The notes under the pieces: generated by a model
The model's database searches: none
The model's input: the letters and a program-made list of their open reading frames with translations, nothing else
Told to the model about the DNA's origin: nothing
Translations under genes and position numbers: made by a program
Shown here: positions 5,387 to 11,374 of the stretch, piece after piece
Layout: each line of letters opens with the position of its first letter
How positions within the stretch are numbered: the stretch's first letter is position 1
Assembly: GCA_964541255.1 (NCBI GenBank)
Contig: CAZIPL010000048.1
Coordinates: 1 to 11,374, forward strand
Length of the DNA: 11,374 nucleotides
DNA from: CAYOSU01 sp964541255
GTDB lineage: Bacteria > Bacillota > Clostridia > Christensenellales > CAMQZB01
Direction: 5' to 3'

Positions 5387-8104
5387 TTATTCGGTTCTGA
5401 GTGCCGTGACAGGGTCTTTCTTTGCCGCTTTTTTCGACGGGATAAGTCCGCCGATAAAGGTCAATAGCATGCTTAGTAAAACAAGAATGACTGCAGATGT
5501 CGTAGGGAGAATTGCGTTAATCGTTGTTATGCCTGCAAAGTAATGAATTATTGCGTTTATCGGAATGATAAGAAGTAGAGTAATAAGAATTCCCATAAGT
5601 CCTGAGCAGAAGCCTATAATCAAAGTTTCCGCATTGAAAACTGCCGAGATATTAGACTTCGATGCGCCGATTGCACGCAAAATACCGATTTCCTTTGTTC
5701 TTTCAAGAACTGATATATAGGTGATGATACCGATCATAATCGATGAAACGACCAAAGATACCGCGACAAAGGCTATCAAAACGTAAGAGATTACGTTTAT
5801 TATCGTCGTAATAGAGGACATAAGAAGTCCTACGTAGTCGGTATAAACGATTTTATCTACTTCGTCGGCGGTTTCGTTATAAAGCTTGATTTGGTTTGAA
5901 ACTTCGTCTTTATTTTCGAAAGAATCGATGTAGATGTTGATAGATGCAGGGGCGTCGTAATCTACGAGTCCGAACGCGCTCATATTATCGTCATAACTAC
6001 CGCTTGTGATATAGCTGTCGTAGATATAAAGCAAGGTTTCGTCGTCGGCAGAAGTTATGTTTTGATCGAAAAGCTTCGCAAGGTCGCTTTCGCTTGCTTT
6101 GTCGATATACGCAATCATCGAATCGTCTCCGATTGTCTTAATCAAGTCTTTGAACATTTTTGCTTTATCGGTGATTCCGAGCGTTTCGATATATTTTTTC
6201 GCGTCTTTAACTTTTTCTTCGTCGGAATCGGGAGCAAATCCGAGGTTGTTGAGGACGTTTACGTCTTTCGAAGCAAGCTGCGCTTGAACTATTTCGCTGT
6301 TAGTGGTGTGATTTATGATATAATCCGTAAGCTCTTTTGTATATGCAAAAGACGAATTGATAAACGTCGTAGTCGCGTCTTGATTGGGACGAATGATACC
6401 TACGATTTTGAGCTTGATTCCGTTTTCTTTAGCGTTGTTTTCGATTTCGGAGTTGGTATCTAACTGTCTGAATGTGCCGTCTTCGTTTTTAACGTAATTA
6501 TCGCATGCTGTAACAAGATAAAGCTCTTTATCGCAGAATTCTTCGAAACTCCAAGTTCTTTCTTCGACTTCGAAATCGACTCCGTCGTTAATGTATTGGA
6601 TGTTTTCTCTATATTCGCTTGTAGGCAAGTAGCCGAGCTGATAAAGCGTGTTGGCTGATAATTGGTTGTTTCTGTTGACTACAAGAACGACTTCGTCGTA
6701 ATTTTCGGGCATTTTGCCGTATACTAAATCGTAGTTTTTGGTAATTGCTTCGCTTATTACCGCGCCGTCTTTTCCGGGCAATATTTCGGTAAAATTGCTG
6801 TAGCTCGATCTACTCATCATTGATGCGTAAAGCGAAGACATCGAAGAGCCGAACCCCGTACCTTTATTTGCCGTCAATGTGCTGCCGTCGGTGTTTATAA
6901 ACATACCTTCGGGGTCATAGGAGAATACGTCGAATTTAACGTTATATGAATATACGACTCCGTTTTCGCCGATATAATTCCAAATCTCGTTATCTTTGTT
7001 GTCAAGATACTTTTTGAATTTCGTGAGATTGTTTTCCGTTAAGCTCGTTGACATTTCGGAGGCGAGCTTAAAATCGGAAGCGTCCGTATAAATAAGGCTT
7101 AAATCTCTGTTTTCGTCCGTTTTGTCAAGGTCGGATTTAGCGATATTCGCAAGCCCCGACAAGTCGAGCGTTTGTTCCGAAATGGAAATGGGGTAGGAAG
7201 TTAGCGTTTCTTTTTGGATGTCGCTTATATATTGATTTACGCCAGTTGATATGGCAAGAATAAGCGCAATTCCGATTATTCCGATTGAGCCTGCAAATGA
7301 CGTCAAAAGCGTTCTTGCGATTTTTGTGCGTAAGTTGTTGAAAGAAAGAGACAGTGCCGTGAAAAACGACATAGAGGATTTGCCTAGGTTTTTGTGCTTC
7401 GGGGGCTCTAACTTCTTGTCGTCAACCGTGAACGGGTTTGTGTCGTCGGTGATGTGTCCGTCTTTAAGTCTAACGATTCTGTTGGCGTACATATCCGCAA
7501 GCTCGGGGTTGTGCGTTACCATAACGACGAGTCTGTCCTTTGCGACGTTTTTGAGAAGTTCCATAACTTGTACGCTAGTGTCGGAGTCAAGCGCGCCCGT
7601 AGGTTCGTCTGCAAGTAAAATATCGGGGTCGTTGACAAGCGCTCTTGCGATAGCAACTCTTTGCATCTGTCCGCCCGACATTTGATTGGGGCGTTTGTGA
7701 AGCTGATCGCCCAATCCCACTTCTTCAAGTGCTTTTCTTGCACGTGCGCGACGTTCCTTTTTGGGAATACCGGAAATTGTCAATGCGATTTCTACGTTGG
7801 AAAGAATCGATTGGTGAGGGATAAGGTTATAGCTTTGAAAAACAAAGCCTATCGTGTGGTTTCTGTAAGAATCCCAATCTCTGTCTTTGTATTTTTTTGT
7901 TGAAACGCCGTTGATAATAATGTCGCCCGAGTCGTATCTGTCTAAGCCGCCGATAATGTTAAGAAGAGTTGTTTTACCCGAGCCGCTCGGCCCTAAGATA
8001 GCGACGAATTCGTTGTCTCTAAGGTTAAGCGAAACGTCGTCTAGTGCGACTTGCGTCAAGTCTCCCGTAACGAATTTTTTGCTGATGTTCTTGATTTGAA
8101 GCAT
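5387..8104 (-). CDS. ABC transporter: fused ATPase and MacB/FtsX-type permease
   Basis: This 905-residue protein is a single-chain half transporter. The N-terminal ATPase (1-225) belongs to the LolD/MacB class: Walker A GPSGSGKTT (38-46), Q-loop around Gln90, signature MSGGQMQRVAIARA (142-155), Walker B ILLADEP (162-168) and switch His198. A first membrane helix (about 269-290) leads to an extracytoplasmic region of about 475 residues. Three C-terminal helices follow (about 769-796, 828-852, 870-888), with the FtsX-family loop ERTKEIGILRAIGASK between the first two of these. This is MacB topology, and such proteins act as dimers, often as mechanotransmitters rather than classical importers. 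E. coli MacB is about 648 residues with a much smaller external domain, so the extra length lies outside the cell. No MacA-like adaptor or partner is adjacent. The start ATG has AGGAG at 8112-8116. Export of a peptide, drug or lipoprotein is possible, but the substrate is unknown. Confidence 0.93.
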   Translation of the reverse strand: MLQIKNISKKFVTGDLTQVALDDVSLNLRDNEFVAILGPSGSGKTTLLNIIGGLDRYDSGDIIINGVSTKKYKDRDWDSYRNHTIGFVFQSYNLIPHQSILSNVEIALTISGIPKKERRARARKALEEVGLGDQLHKRPNQMSGGQMQRVAIARALVNDPDILLADEPTGALDSDTSVQVMELLKNVAKDRLVVMVTHNPELADMYANRIVRLKDGHITDDTNPFTVDDKKLEPPKHKNLGKSSMSFFTALSLSFNNLRTKIARTLLTSFAGSIGIIGIALILAISTGVNQYISDIQKETLTSYPISISEQTLDLSGLANIAKSDLDKTDENRDLSLIYTDASDFKLASEMSTSLTENNLTKFKKYLDNKDNEIWNYIGENGVVYSYNVKFDVFSYDPEGMFINTDGSTLTANKGTGFGSSMSSLYASMMSRSSYSNFTEILPGKDGAVISEAITKNYDLVYGKMPENYDEVVLVVNRNNQLSANTLYQLGYLPTSEYRENIQYINDGVDFEVEERTWSFEEFCDKELYLVTACDNYVKNEDGTFRQLDTNSEIENNAKENGIKLKIVGIIRPNQDATTTFINSSFAYTKELTDYIINHTTNSEIVQAQLASKDVNVLNNLGFAPDSDEEKVKDAKKYIETLGITDKAKMFKDLIKTIGDDSMIAYIDKASESDLAKLFDQNITSADDETLLYIYDSYITSGSYDDNMSAFGLVDYDAPASINIYIDSFENKDEVSNQIKLYNETADEVDKIVYTDYVGLLMSSITTIINVISYVLIAFVAVSLVVSSIMIGIITYISVLERTKEIGILRAIGASKSNISAVFNAETLIIGFCSGLMGILITLLLIIPINAIIHYFAGITTINAILPTTSAVILVLLSMLLTFIGGLIPSKKAAKKDPVTALRTE

Positions 8105-8401
8105 AAAATATCTCCTGATTAAGATATTATCATTTTAATGTATAATAATTACTTTTTGCAAATACATTGTGTTATTTTTGTGTGTTTTATATGTAATATT
8201 TTTCGTATATTTTCTTCGATTTCAAAACAAACAATCAATAATTAAAATATTGACGATTTTAATAAATATGTCATATAATCCCGACATTTAGTTTTGTTAC
8301 TCAAAATACTGGTGATTAATGATTTTTAATAAAGTTGATGAAAGATAAAATATATAGATTAGTAGTTATATTATTAAGTAGAATTATCAATGAAAATACT
8401 A
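8105..8401. other. Intergenic region between the AraC-family and ABC genes
   Basis: Strongly A/T-rich DNA with no reading frame longer than about ten codons behind a usable ribosome binding site. Apart from the ABC promoter and ribosome binding site at its left end, I see only a weak 5-bp dyad, ATGTC/GACAT, near 8270-8290. Both flanking genes are on the minus strand, but the terminator at 8402-8445 separates them. Confidence 0.5.
8132..8161 (-). promoter_or_regulatory. Predicted promoter of the ABC gene
   Basis: On the minus strand, TTGCAA (8156-8161) and TAAAAT (8132-8137) are 18 bp apart. They lie just upstream of the AGGAG ribosome binding site at 8112-8116. The match is moderate, and AT-rich DNA here offers other -10-like hexamers. 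Confidence 0.45.
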
Positions 8402-8445
8402 TATAAAACTAAAAACGCCTCGAAAGTTTTCTTTCGAGGCGTTTT
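8402..8445 (-). terminator. Terminator of the AraC-family gene
   Basis: A perfect 15-bp stem pairs 8412-8426 with 8431-8445 around a 4-nt loop, with core CGCCTCGAAAG. On the minus strand it runs into GTTTTTAGTTTTAT, just past the regulator's stop codon. It separates this gene from the downstream ABC gene. Confidence 0.92.
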
Positions 8446-8451
8446 GTATTG

Positions 8452-9294
8452 TTATTTCATCATATCGGCATATTCTTTCGGGGTGGTATTGAAGGCTTCT
8501 TTGAAAGCTCGATAGAAATTCGATAGGTCGTTGAATCCGCTCATTTTTGCTGCTTCTTTTACGGGATAACCTTCGACAAGAAGTGTTTTTGCTTTCGCAA
8601 GTCGCTTTTGCGTTATGAAATTATATAAGCTGACTTTAGTTTCTTCCTTGAAAAAGTGGGTGAGGCGAGAGGCACTTATGCTGAATTTCTTCGCGACCAT
8701 TTCAAGCGAGAGAGGCTTGTCGAGATTGTTCTCGACATACGCTACGATTTTATCGATAAGCGTTTCTTCGATAATCCCGTTGGCGAGGTTTTCAAACGTA
8801 AGTCTGTTTAGCGCGACCAAGAAAGTTGACATATTTACGTTTTCCATAATATCTTTTCCGAACGCTTGATTCGATTCGGACGCCAATTTTATTATTGAGA
8901 GAAACCTTTTGAAATAGCTTGCATTGCATTTCAATATATTGCATTTTGACGAGCAGGTTTTTTTGAAGCAAGTAAAAAGATCTGTCTTTTTTGACGAAAG
9001 CGTCTCTATGTATTTAGATGATATTCTGACGGAGTATGCTTCGAAGTCTTGCGAAGAGGAATCGCCGAAATTAAACATCTCGGAGGGGGATATAAGAACT
9101 ATATCGCAAGGGGTGATTATCGACGACCTGCCCTCGATAATGATTACGGAGCTCCCTTTCGATATTAAAATCGCTTCGTAATAATCGTTGTGATGAAGCG
9201 TCGTTTCGACGTTTCCGAAAGAATACTTCACGATAGAAAAACCGCTTTCGGCAACCTGTTTGTTATTAGATTTTGACCATGTAATGTCGTTCAT
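8452..9294 (-). CDS. AraC-family transcriptional regulator with cupin-like sensor domain
   Basis: This 280-residue one-component regulator should bind a small ligand and activate or repress nearby promoters. The C-terminus is a clear AraC/XylS double helix-turn-helix: first HTH about 197-216 (AKKFSISASRLTHFFKEE) and second about 245-266 (AAKMSGFNDLSNFYRAFKEA), ending in the typical TPKEYA. The N-terminal part (about 15-100) is beta-rich and looks like an AraC-type cupin pocket; its ligand cannot be read. Between the domains, four cysteines fall within 15 residues (Cys109, 114, 118 and 123). The start is set at the ATG at 9294. An in-frame GTG at 9327 would add 11 residues, but it has no Shine-Dalgarno sequence and lies only a few bases from the predicted transcription start. 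The gene is divergent from the TetR-family gene and upstream, on the same strand, of the ABC gene. Candidate targets are its own promoter, the TetR-family gene or the ABC gene, but none is shown. Confidence 0.92.
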   Translation of the reverse strand: MNDITWSKSNNKQVAESGFSIVKYSFGNVETTLHHNDYYEAILISKGSSVIIIEGRSSIITPCDIVLISPSEMFNFGDSSSQDFEAYSVRISSKYIETLSSKKTDLFTCFKKTCSSKCNILKCNASYFKRFLSIIKLASESNQAFGKDIMENVNMSTFLVALNRLTFENLANGIIEETLIDKIVAYVENNLDKPLSLEMVAKKFSISASRLTHFFKEETKVSLYNFITQKRLAKAKTLLVEGYPVKEAAKMSGFNDLSNFYRAFKEAFNTTPKEYADMMK

Positions 9295-9337
9295 TAGTAC
9301 ACTCTTTTCGTTGCGTATTTCTCGCACATATTTTTTT

Positions 9338-9369
9338 ATTATAATAACACATTTTTTCGAGCTTTACAA
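9338..9369 (-). promoter_or_regulatory. Predicted promoter of the AraC-family gene
   Basis: A perfect minus-strand TATAAT lies at 9338-9343. The nearest -35-like hexamer, TTGTAA (9364-9369), is 20 bp away. This is longer than optimal, as in promoters that need an activator. It predicts a start near 9331 and a leader of about 35 nt to the ATG at 9294. Confidence 0.5.
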
Positions 9370-9387
9370 TATATGATTGAAAAAATG

Positions 9388-9421
9388 TTTTCGAAAAGCA
9401 CAAATAATTATCGTTTTGTGC
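9388..9421. repeat. Adjacent dyads upstream of the AraC-family promoter
   Basis: The 10-bp palindrome TTTTCGAAAA (9388-9397) directly abuts an inverted repeat with arms GCACAAA (9398-9404) and TTTGTGC (9415-9421). Both lie just upstream of the AraC-family promoter, where autoregulatory sites are common. They are candidate operator sites. Confidence 0.45.
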
Positions 9422-9453
9422 CAAAATATTCATTTAAATTTTGCGTGTCGAAA

Positions 9454-9482
9454 TTTGAACGCATGAATAAAAAGCGTTCAAA
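9454..9482. repeat. 9-bp inverted repeat between the divergent regulators
   Basis: TTTGAACGC (9454-9462) and GCGTTCAAA (9474-9482) are perfect inverted copies with an 11-nt spacer, 29 bp in all. No U-tract follows, so an operator role for one of the two regulators is more likely than termination. Confidence 0.55.
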
Positions 9483-9506
9483 ATGTGTAAGATATTTTAC
9501 GTCTGT

Positions 9507-9520
9507 AGAAAACGTTTTCT
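9507..9520. promoter_or_regulatory. Perfect 14-bp palindrome, LacI/CcpA (cre)-like operator
   Basis: AGAAAACGTTTTCT is a perfect palindrome centred on CG. It matches the core of the Firmicute catabolite-response element (TGAAAACGTTTTCA type) except at the outermost base on each side. It ends 11 bp before the -35 box of the TetR-family promoter. A CcpA or other LacI-family protein could bind here, but the assignment is by motif resemblance only. Confidence 0.5.
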
Positions 9521-9531
9521 TAAAAGATTTC

Positions 9532-9560
9532 TTGACAAAAACTTGCATAAATGCTAAACT
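9532..9560 (+). promoter_or_regulatory. Predicted promoter of the TetR-family gene
   Basis: A perfect TTGACA (9532-9537) and TAAACT (9555-9560) are separated by 17 bp. This predicts a start near 9567 and a leader of about 70 nt. The palindrome at 9507-9520 sits just upstream. Confidence 0.7.
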
Positions 9561-9638
9561 TCTAATTGTTGGATTATGGTCAATATCCGACATAGATTAG
9601 GTGTATTTTTAATGTAAAAAACAAAGTGAGGTTAAATT

Positions 9639-10196
9639 ATGGATTCCAGAATCATTAAAACCAGACGTGAGATAAGGAACACTTTTCTTGATCTTTTGAA
9701 CGAGTATCCTTATGACAAAATATCTATCAAGCTTTTGTGCGAACAAGCATATATTGCTCGTCCGACACTATATTCGCATTACCAATCCATTCAAAACGTT
9801 CTTATCGATTGCGTAGATAATAAGCTCGATAAGGCGGATATGGCGAGCTACTTCGTGAACTTCTCCGAGAACTCTTTCATTCAATATTTTTCTCTTATCA
9901 GAATGAATAAGAAGCTTATCGAGGTTCTTTTCCAAAACAGCGTCGACGGCGTATTGTTCCACTTCAATAAAAAGTATCTTTCGAAAAACGGAGTGCTTAA
10001 TATCGATGATTTCTACGGTCGCGCCGATAAAGAGGAATTGAGAAAACGCTTTGTTGTCAGACTTTCCGCGATTTTATATGTTTCCGTAAGTCAGATATAC
10101 GAATCCGATTTCAAGCTCAACGACGAAGAGGTTGCGCATACGGCGTTTGTTCTTGCTTGCCGTGCGATTGAAAACATTCTTCGCGGCGATGAATAA
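9639..10196 (+). CDS. TetR/AcrR-family transcriptional regulator
   Basis: This 185-residue protein is the usual size for a TetR-family dimeric repressor. The N-terminal three-helix DNA-binding domain covers about residues 6-55. Its helix-turn-helix is at 29-48 (SIKLLCEQAYIARPTLYSHY), with the family's T/S-x-Y-x-H/Y-Y pattern at the recognition helix. The rest (60-185) is an all-helical ligand-binding and dimerisation domain with no recognisable specificity. The ATG at 9639 is preceded by GTGAGG (9626-9631). The gene has its own promoter and terminator and is divergent from the AraC-family gene. No efflux pump or enzyme operon of the kind TetR proteins often control is directly attached. Its targets may be its own promoter through the dyads at 9388-9520, or genes elsewhere. 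Family membership is clear; ligand and targets are unknown. Confidence 0.93.
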   Translation: MDSRIIKTRREIRNTFLDLLNEYPYDKISIKLLCEQAYIARPTLYSHYQSIQNVLIDCVDNKLDKADMASYFVNFSENSFIQYFSLIRMNKKLIEVLFQNSVDGVLFHFNKKYLSKNGVLNIDDFYGRADKEELRKRFVVRLSAILYVSVSQIYESDFKLNDEEVAHTAFVLACRAIENILRGDE

Positions 10197-10216
10197 AATC
10201 TATTGAAACTATTAGG

Positions 10217-10246
10217 CAGTTCGAATTCTCATTCGGACTGTTTTTA
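10217..10246 (+). terminator. Terminator of the TetR-family gene
   Basis: A 10-bp stem with one G-T wobble pairs CAGTTCGAAT (10217-10226) with ATTCGGACTG (10231-10240) over a 4-nt loop. TTTTTATAAT follows. It lies 20 nt after the stop codon and isolates the regulator from pckA. Confidence 0.85.
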
Positions 10247-10344
10247 TAATAGGGGAAGAGTGTGAAATCTATTAACATAGAAATTATTGTGTTTTTTACA
10301 TATAATAAGTGATTGAATGCTTATGAGAAGAAAGTCGTCTTATT

Positions 10345-10375
10345 GCGGAATTACCAATTCTTAGTTTAATTCCGC
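10345..10375. repeat. 9-bp inverted repeat upstream of the pckA promoter
   Basis: GCGGAATTA (10345-10353) and TAATTCCGC (10367-10375) are perfect inverted copies separated by 13 nt. The dyad ends about 60 bp before the pckA -35 box and has no U-tract. It is a candidate binding site for a regulator of pckA. Confidence 0.5.
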
Positions 10376-10436
10376 TTGCCTTTCAATGGATATGTATCGC
10401 TACTTTTTATCTATTGTCGAAACTTTCAATCTTTCG

Positions 10437-10465
10437 TTGACAAAAAAAAATAGATATATTAAAAT
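10437..10465 (+). promoter_or_regulatory. Predicted promoter of pckA
   Basis: A perfect TTGACA (10437-10442) is followed after 17 bp by TAAAAT (10460-10465). The spacer opens with an A-tract. This is a strong sigma-A promoter match and predicts a start near 10472. Confidence 0.8.
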
Positions 10466-10548
10466 ATAGATAGTCAAAATGGGGAGTTTGGGGTAAATCG
10501 AACTCTCGTCATAAAAAAGAAAAATTATTTGAGGAGTGAGAATAAAAA

Positions 10549-11374
10549 ATGGCTAAAATCGATTTAACGAAATATGGCATTACGGGTACGACCGAAGTTG
10601 TTTATAATCCGTCTTATGAAGTTCTTTTTGAAGAAGAAACAAAAAGCGGACTTACGGGTTATGAAATCGGTCAGGTAAGCGAACTCGGTGCCGTAAACGT
10701 CATGACGGGCGTTTATACGGGACGTTCGCCTAAAGATAAGTTTATCGTAATGGACGAAAACTCTAAGGACACTGTTTGGTGGACGAGTGACGAGTATAAG
10801 AACGACAATCATCCCGCTTCCGAAGAGACTTGGAAAGCTGTCAAGGAAATTGCCGTAAACGAGCTTTGCAACAAGCGTTTGTTTGTTGTTGATGCTTTCT
10901 GCGGTGCAAACAAAGATACGAGAATGGCTGTTCGTTTCATTGTTGAGGTTGCTTGGCAGGCTCATTTTATCAAGAACATGTTCATTATTCCTACCGATGA
11001 AGAACTCGAAGCATTTGAACCCGATTTCGTCGTATATAACGCTTCTAAAGCCAAAGTTGAAAACTATAAAGAGCTCGGTCTTAATTCCGAAACGGCAGTA
11101 GTATTCAACATCACTAGCCGCGAGCAGGTTATTATCAACACTTGGTACGGCGGCGAGATGAAGAAGGGTATGTTCTCGATGATGAACTATTATCTTCCTT
11201 TGAAAGGCATTGCTTCGATGCACTGCTCCGCTAATACGGATATGGAAGGAAAGAATACTGCAATCTTCTTCGGACTTTCCGGAACTGGTAAGACAACCCT
11301 TTCTACCGATCCTAAGCGTCTTTTGATCGGTGACGACGAACACGGTTGGGACGACAACGGCGTATTCAACTTCG
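10549..11374 (+). CDS. pckA: Phosphoenolpyruvate carboxykinase (ATP), 3' end beyond the window
   Basis: PckA interconverts oxaloacetate plus ATP with PEP, CO2 and ADP in the cytoplasm. It serves gluconeogenesis or, in many fermenting anaerobes, runs towards oxaloacetate to make ATP and feed succinate formation. About 275 codons are present of a protein usually near 530-540 residues, so roughly the N-terminal half is seen. Conserved elements are all in place: YTGRSPKDKF with Arg59 (substrate binding), EMKKGMFSMMNYYLP with Lys206 (metal ligand), MHCSAN with His225, the P-loop GLSGTGKTT at 242-250, and the metal-binding IGDDEHGW with Asp262 and Asp263. The ATG at 10549 follows a GAGGAGTGAG purine stretch (10531-10540) and gives the expected MAKIDLTKYGITGTTEV beginning. 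The frame is open to the window edge with no defect. It has its own strong promoter and a leader of about 77 nt. Confidence 0.97.
   Translation, partial: MAKIDLTKYGITGTTEVVYNPSYEVLFEEETKSGLTGYEIGQVSELGAVNVMTGVYTGRSPKDKFIVMDENSKDTVWWTSDEYKNDNHPASEETWKAVKEIAVNELCNKRLFVVDAFCGANKDTRMAVRFIVEVAWQAHFIKNMFIIPTDEELEAFEPDFVVYNASKAKVENYKELGLNSETAVVFNITSREQVIINTWYGGEMKKGMFSMMNYYLPLKGIASMHCSANTDMEGKNTAIFFGLSGTGKTTLSTDPKRLLIGDDEHGWDDNGVFNF

Larger units (their letters stand above)
10247..10548. other. Intergenic region and 5' leader of pckA
   Basis: No coding frame is supported. The region holds an inverted repeat at 10345-10375, the pckA promoter at 10437-10465, and a leader of about 77 nt. The leader contains a small possible hairpin: GAGTTTG at 10484-10490 pairs with CGAACTC at 10499-10505, with one wobble pair. 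I recognise no known riboswitch class. Confidence 0.5.

Noticed and set aside
6062..8099. Several plus-strand open frames opposite the ABC gene
   Set aside because: The minus-strand ABC protein has every expected ATPase and FtsX motif through this region, so the plus-strand frames are antisense artefacts.
9295..9327. GTG start giving the AraC-family protein 11 extra residues
   Set aside because: It has no Shine-Dalgarno sequence and lies only about 4 nt after the predicted transcription start, while the ATG at 9294 has a normal leader. A leaderless start cannot be fully excluded.
9373..9600. Plus-strand frame of 75 codons between the two regulators, and an opposing minus-strand frame
   Set aside because: Neither has a Shine-Dalgarno sequence or family resemblance. 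Both run across the predicted promoters and dyads of the divergent regulators.
10345..10375. Inverted repeat upstream of pckA as a terminator
   Set aside because: No U-tract follows on either strand, and the TetR-family gene already has a good terminator at 10217-10246.
10564..11343. Long minus-strand open frame of 259 codons opposite pckA
   Set aside because: It is antisense to a strongly conserved pckA coding sequence, resembles no family I know, and is explained by codon bias in the real gene.
1..11374. CRISPR array, tRNA, rRNA, complete insertion sequence or known riboswitch
   Set aside because: I looked for regularly spaced repeats, cloverleaf-like elements, terminal inverted repeats around transposase frames and conserved aptamer cores, and recognised none.

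Overview
The window reads as chromosome from a low-GC, anaerobic Firmicute, most likely an uncultured gut-type member of the Clostridia. This is an inference from four things: AT-rich intergenic DNA, strong AGGAGG-type ribosome binding sites, U-tract hairpin terminators, and a PEP carboxykinase N-terminus that resembles clostridial PckA. No rRNA, tRNA, CRISPR array or complete mobile element is visible, and the species cannot be named from this sequence.

Layout from left to right. (1) 1-136, minus strand: an open frame running off the left edge whose translation resembles the C-terminal part of a large serine recombinase. It has no visible start and is probably a 5'-truncated remnant. (2) 456-3425, plus: a LacZ-type GH2 beta-galactosidase with its own promoter and terminator, and no transporter beside it. 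(3) 3734-5062, plus: a short cytoplasmic type-B carboxylesterase, preceded by a 9-bp inverted repeat. (4) 5387-8104, minus: an ABC protein that fuses an N-terminal ATPase to a MacB/FtsX-type permease with a very large extracytoplasmic domain. It converges on the esterase, with a bidirectional hairpin between them. (5) 8452-9294, minus: an AraC-family regulator with a cupin-like sensor domain and a cluster of four cysteines. (6) 9639-10196, plus: a TetR-family regulator divergent from the AraC gene. The 344-bp gap between the two regulators holds several dyad symmetries, including a perfect 14-bp palindrome of the LacI/CcpA (cre) type. (7) 10549 to the right edge, plus: ATP-dependent PEP carboxykinase (pckA), cut off by the window after about 275 codons.

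Each gene appears to be its own transcription unit. Spacers are roughly 250-350 bp and recognisable promoters or terminators separate most genes, so no operon is evident. The functions fit general metabolism and sensing: disaccharide and ester hydrolysis, an envelope ABC system, two one-component regulators, and a gluconeogenic or anaplerotic enzyme. I do not see an obviously new multi-gene system. The most interesting signals are regulatory: the dyad cluster between the two regulators, similar long dyads ahead of the esterase and pckA, and the recombinase remnant at the left edge.
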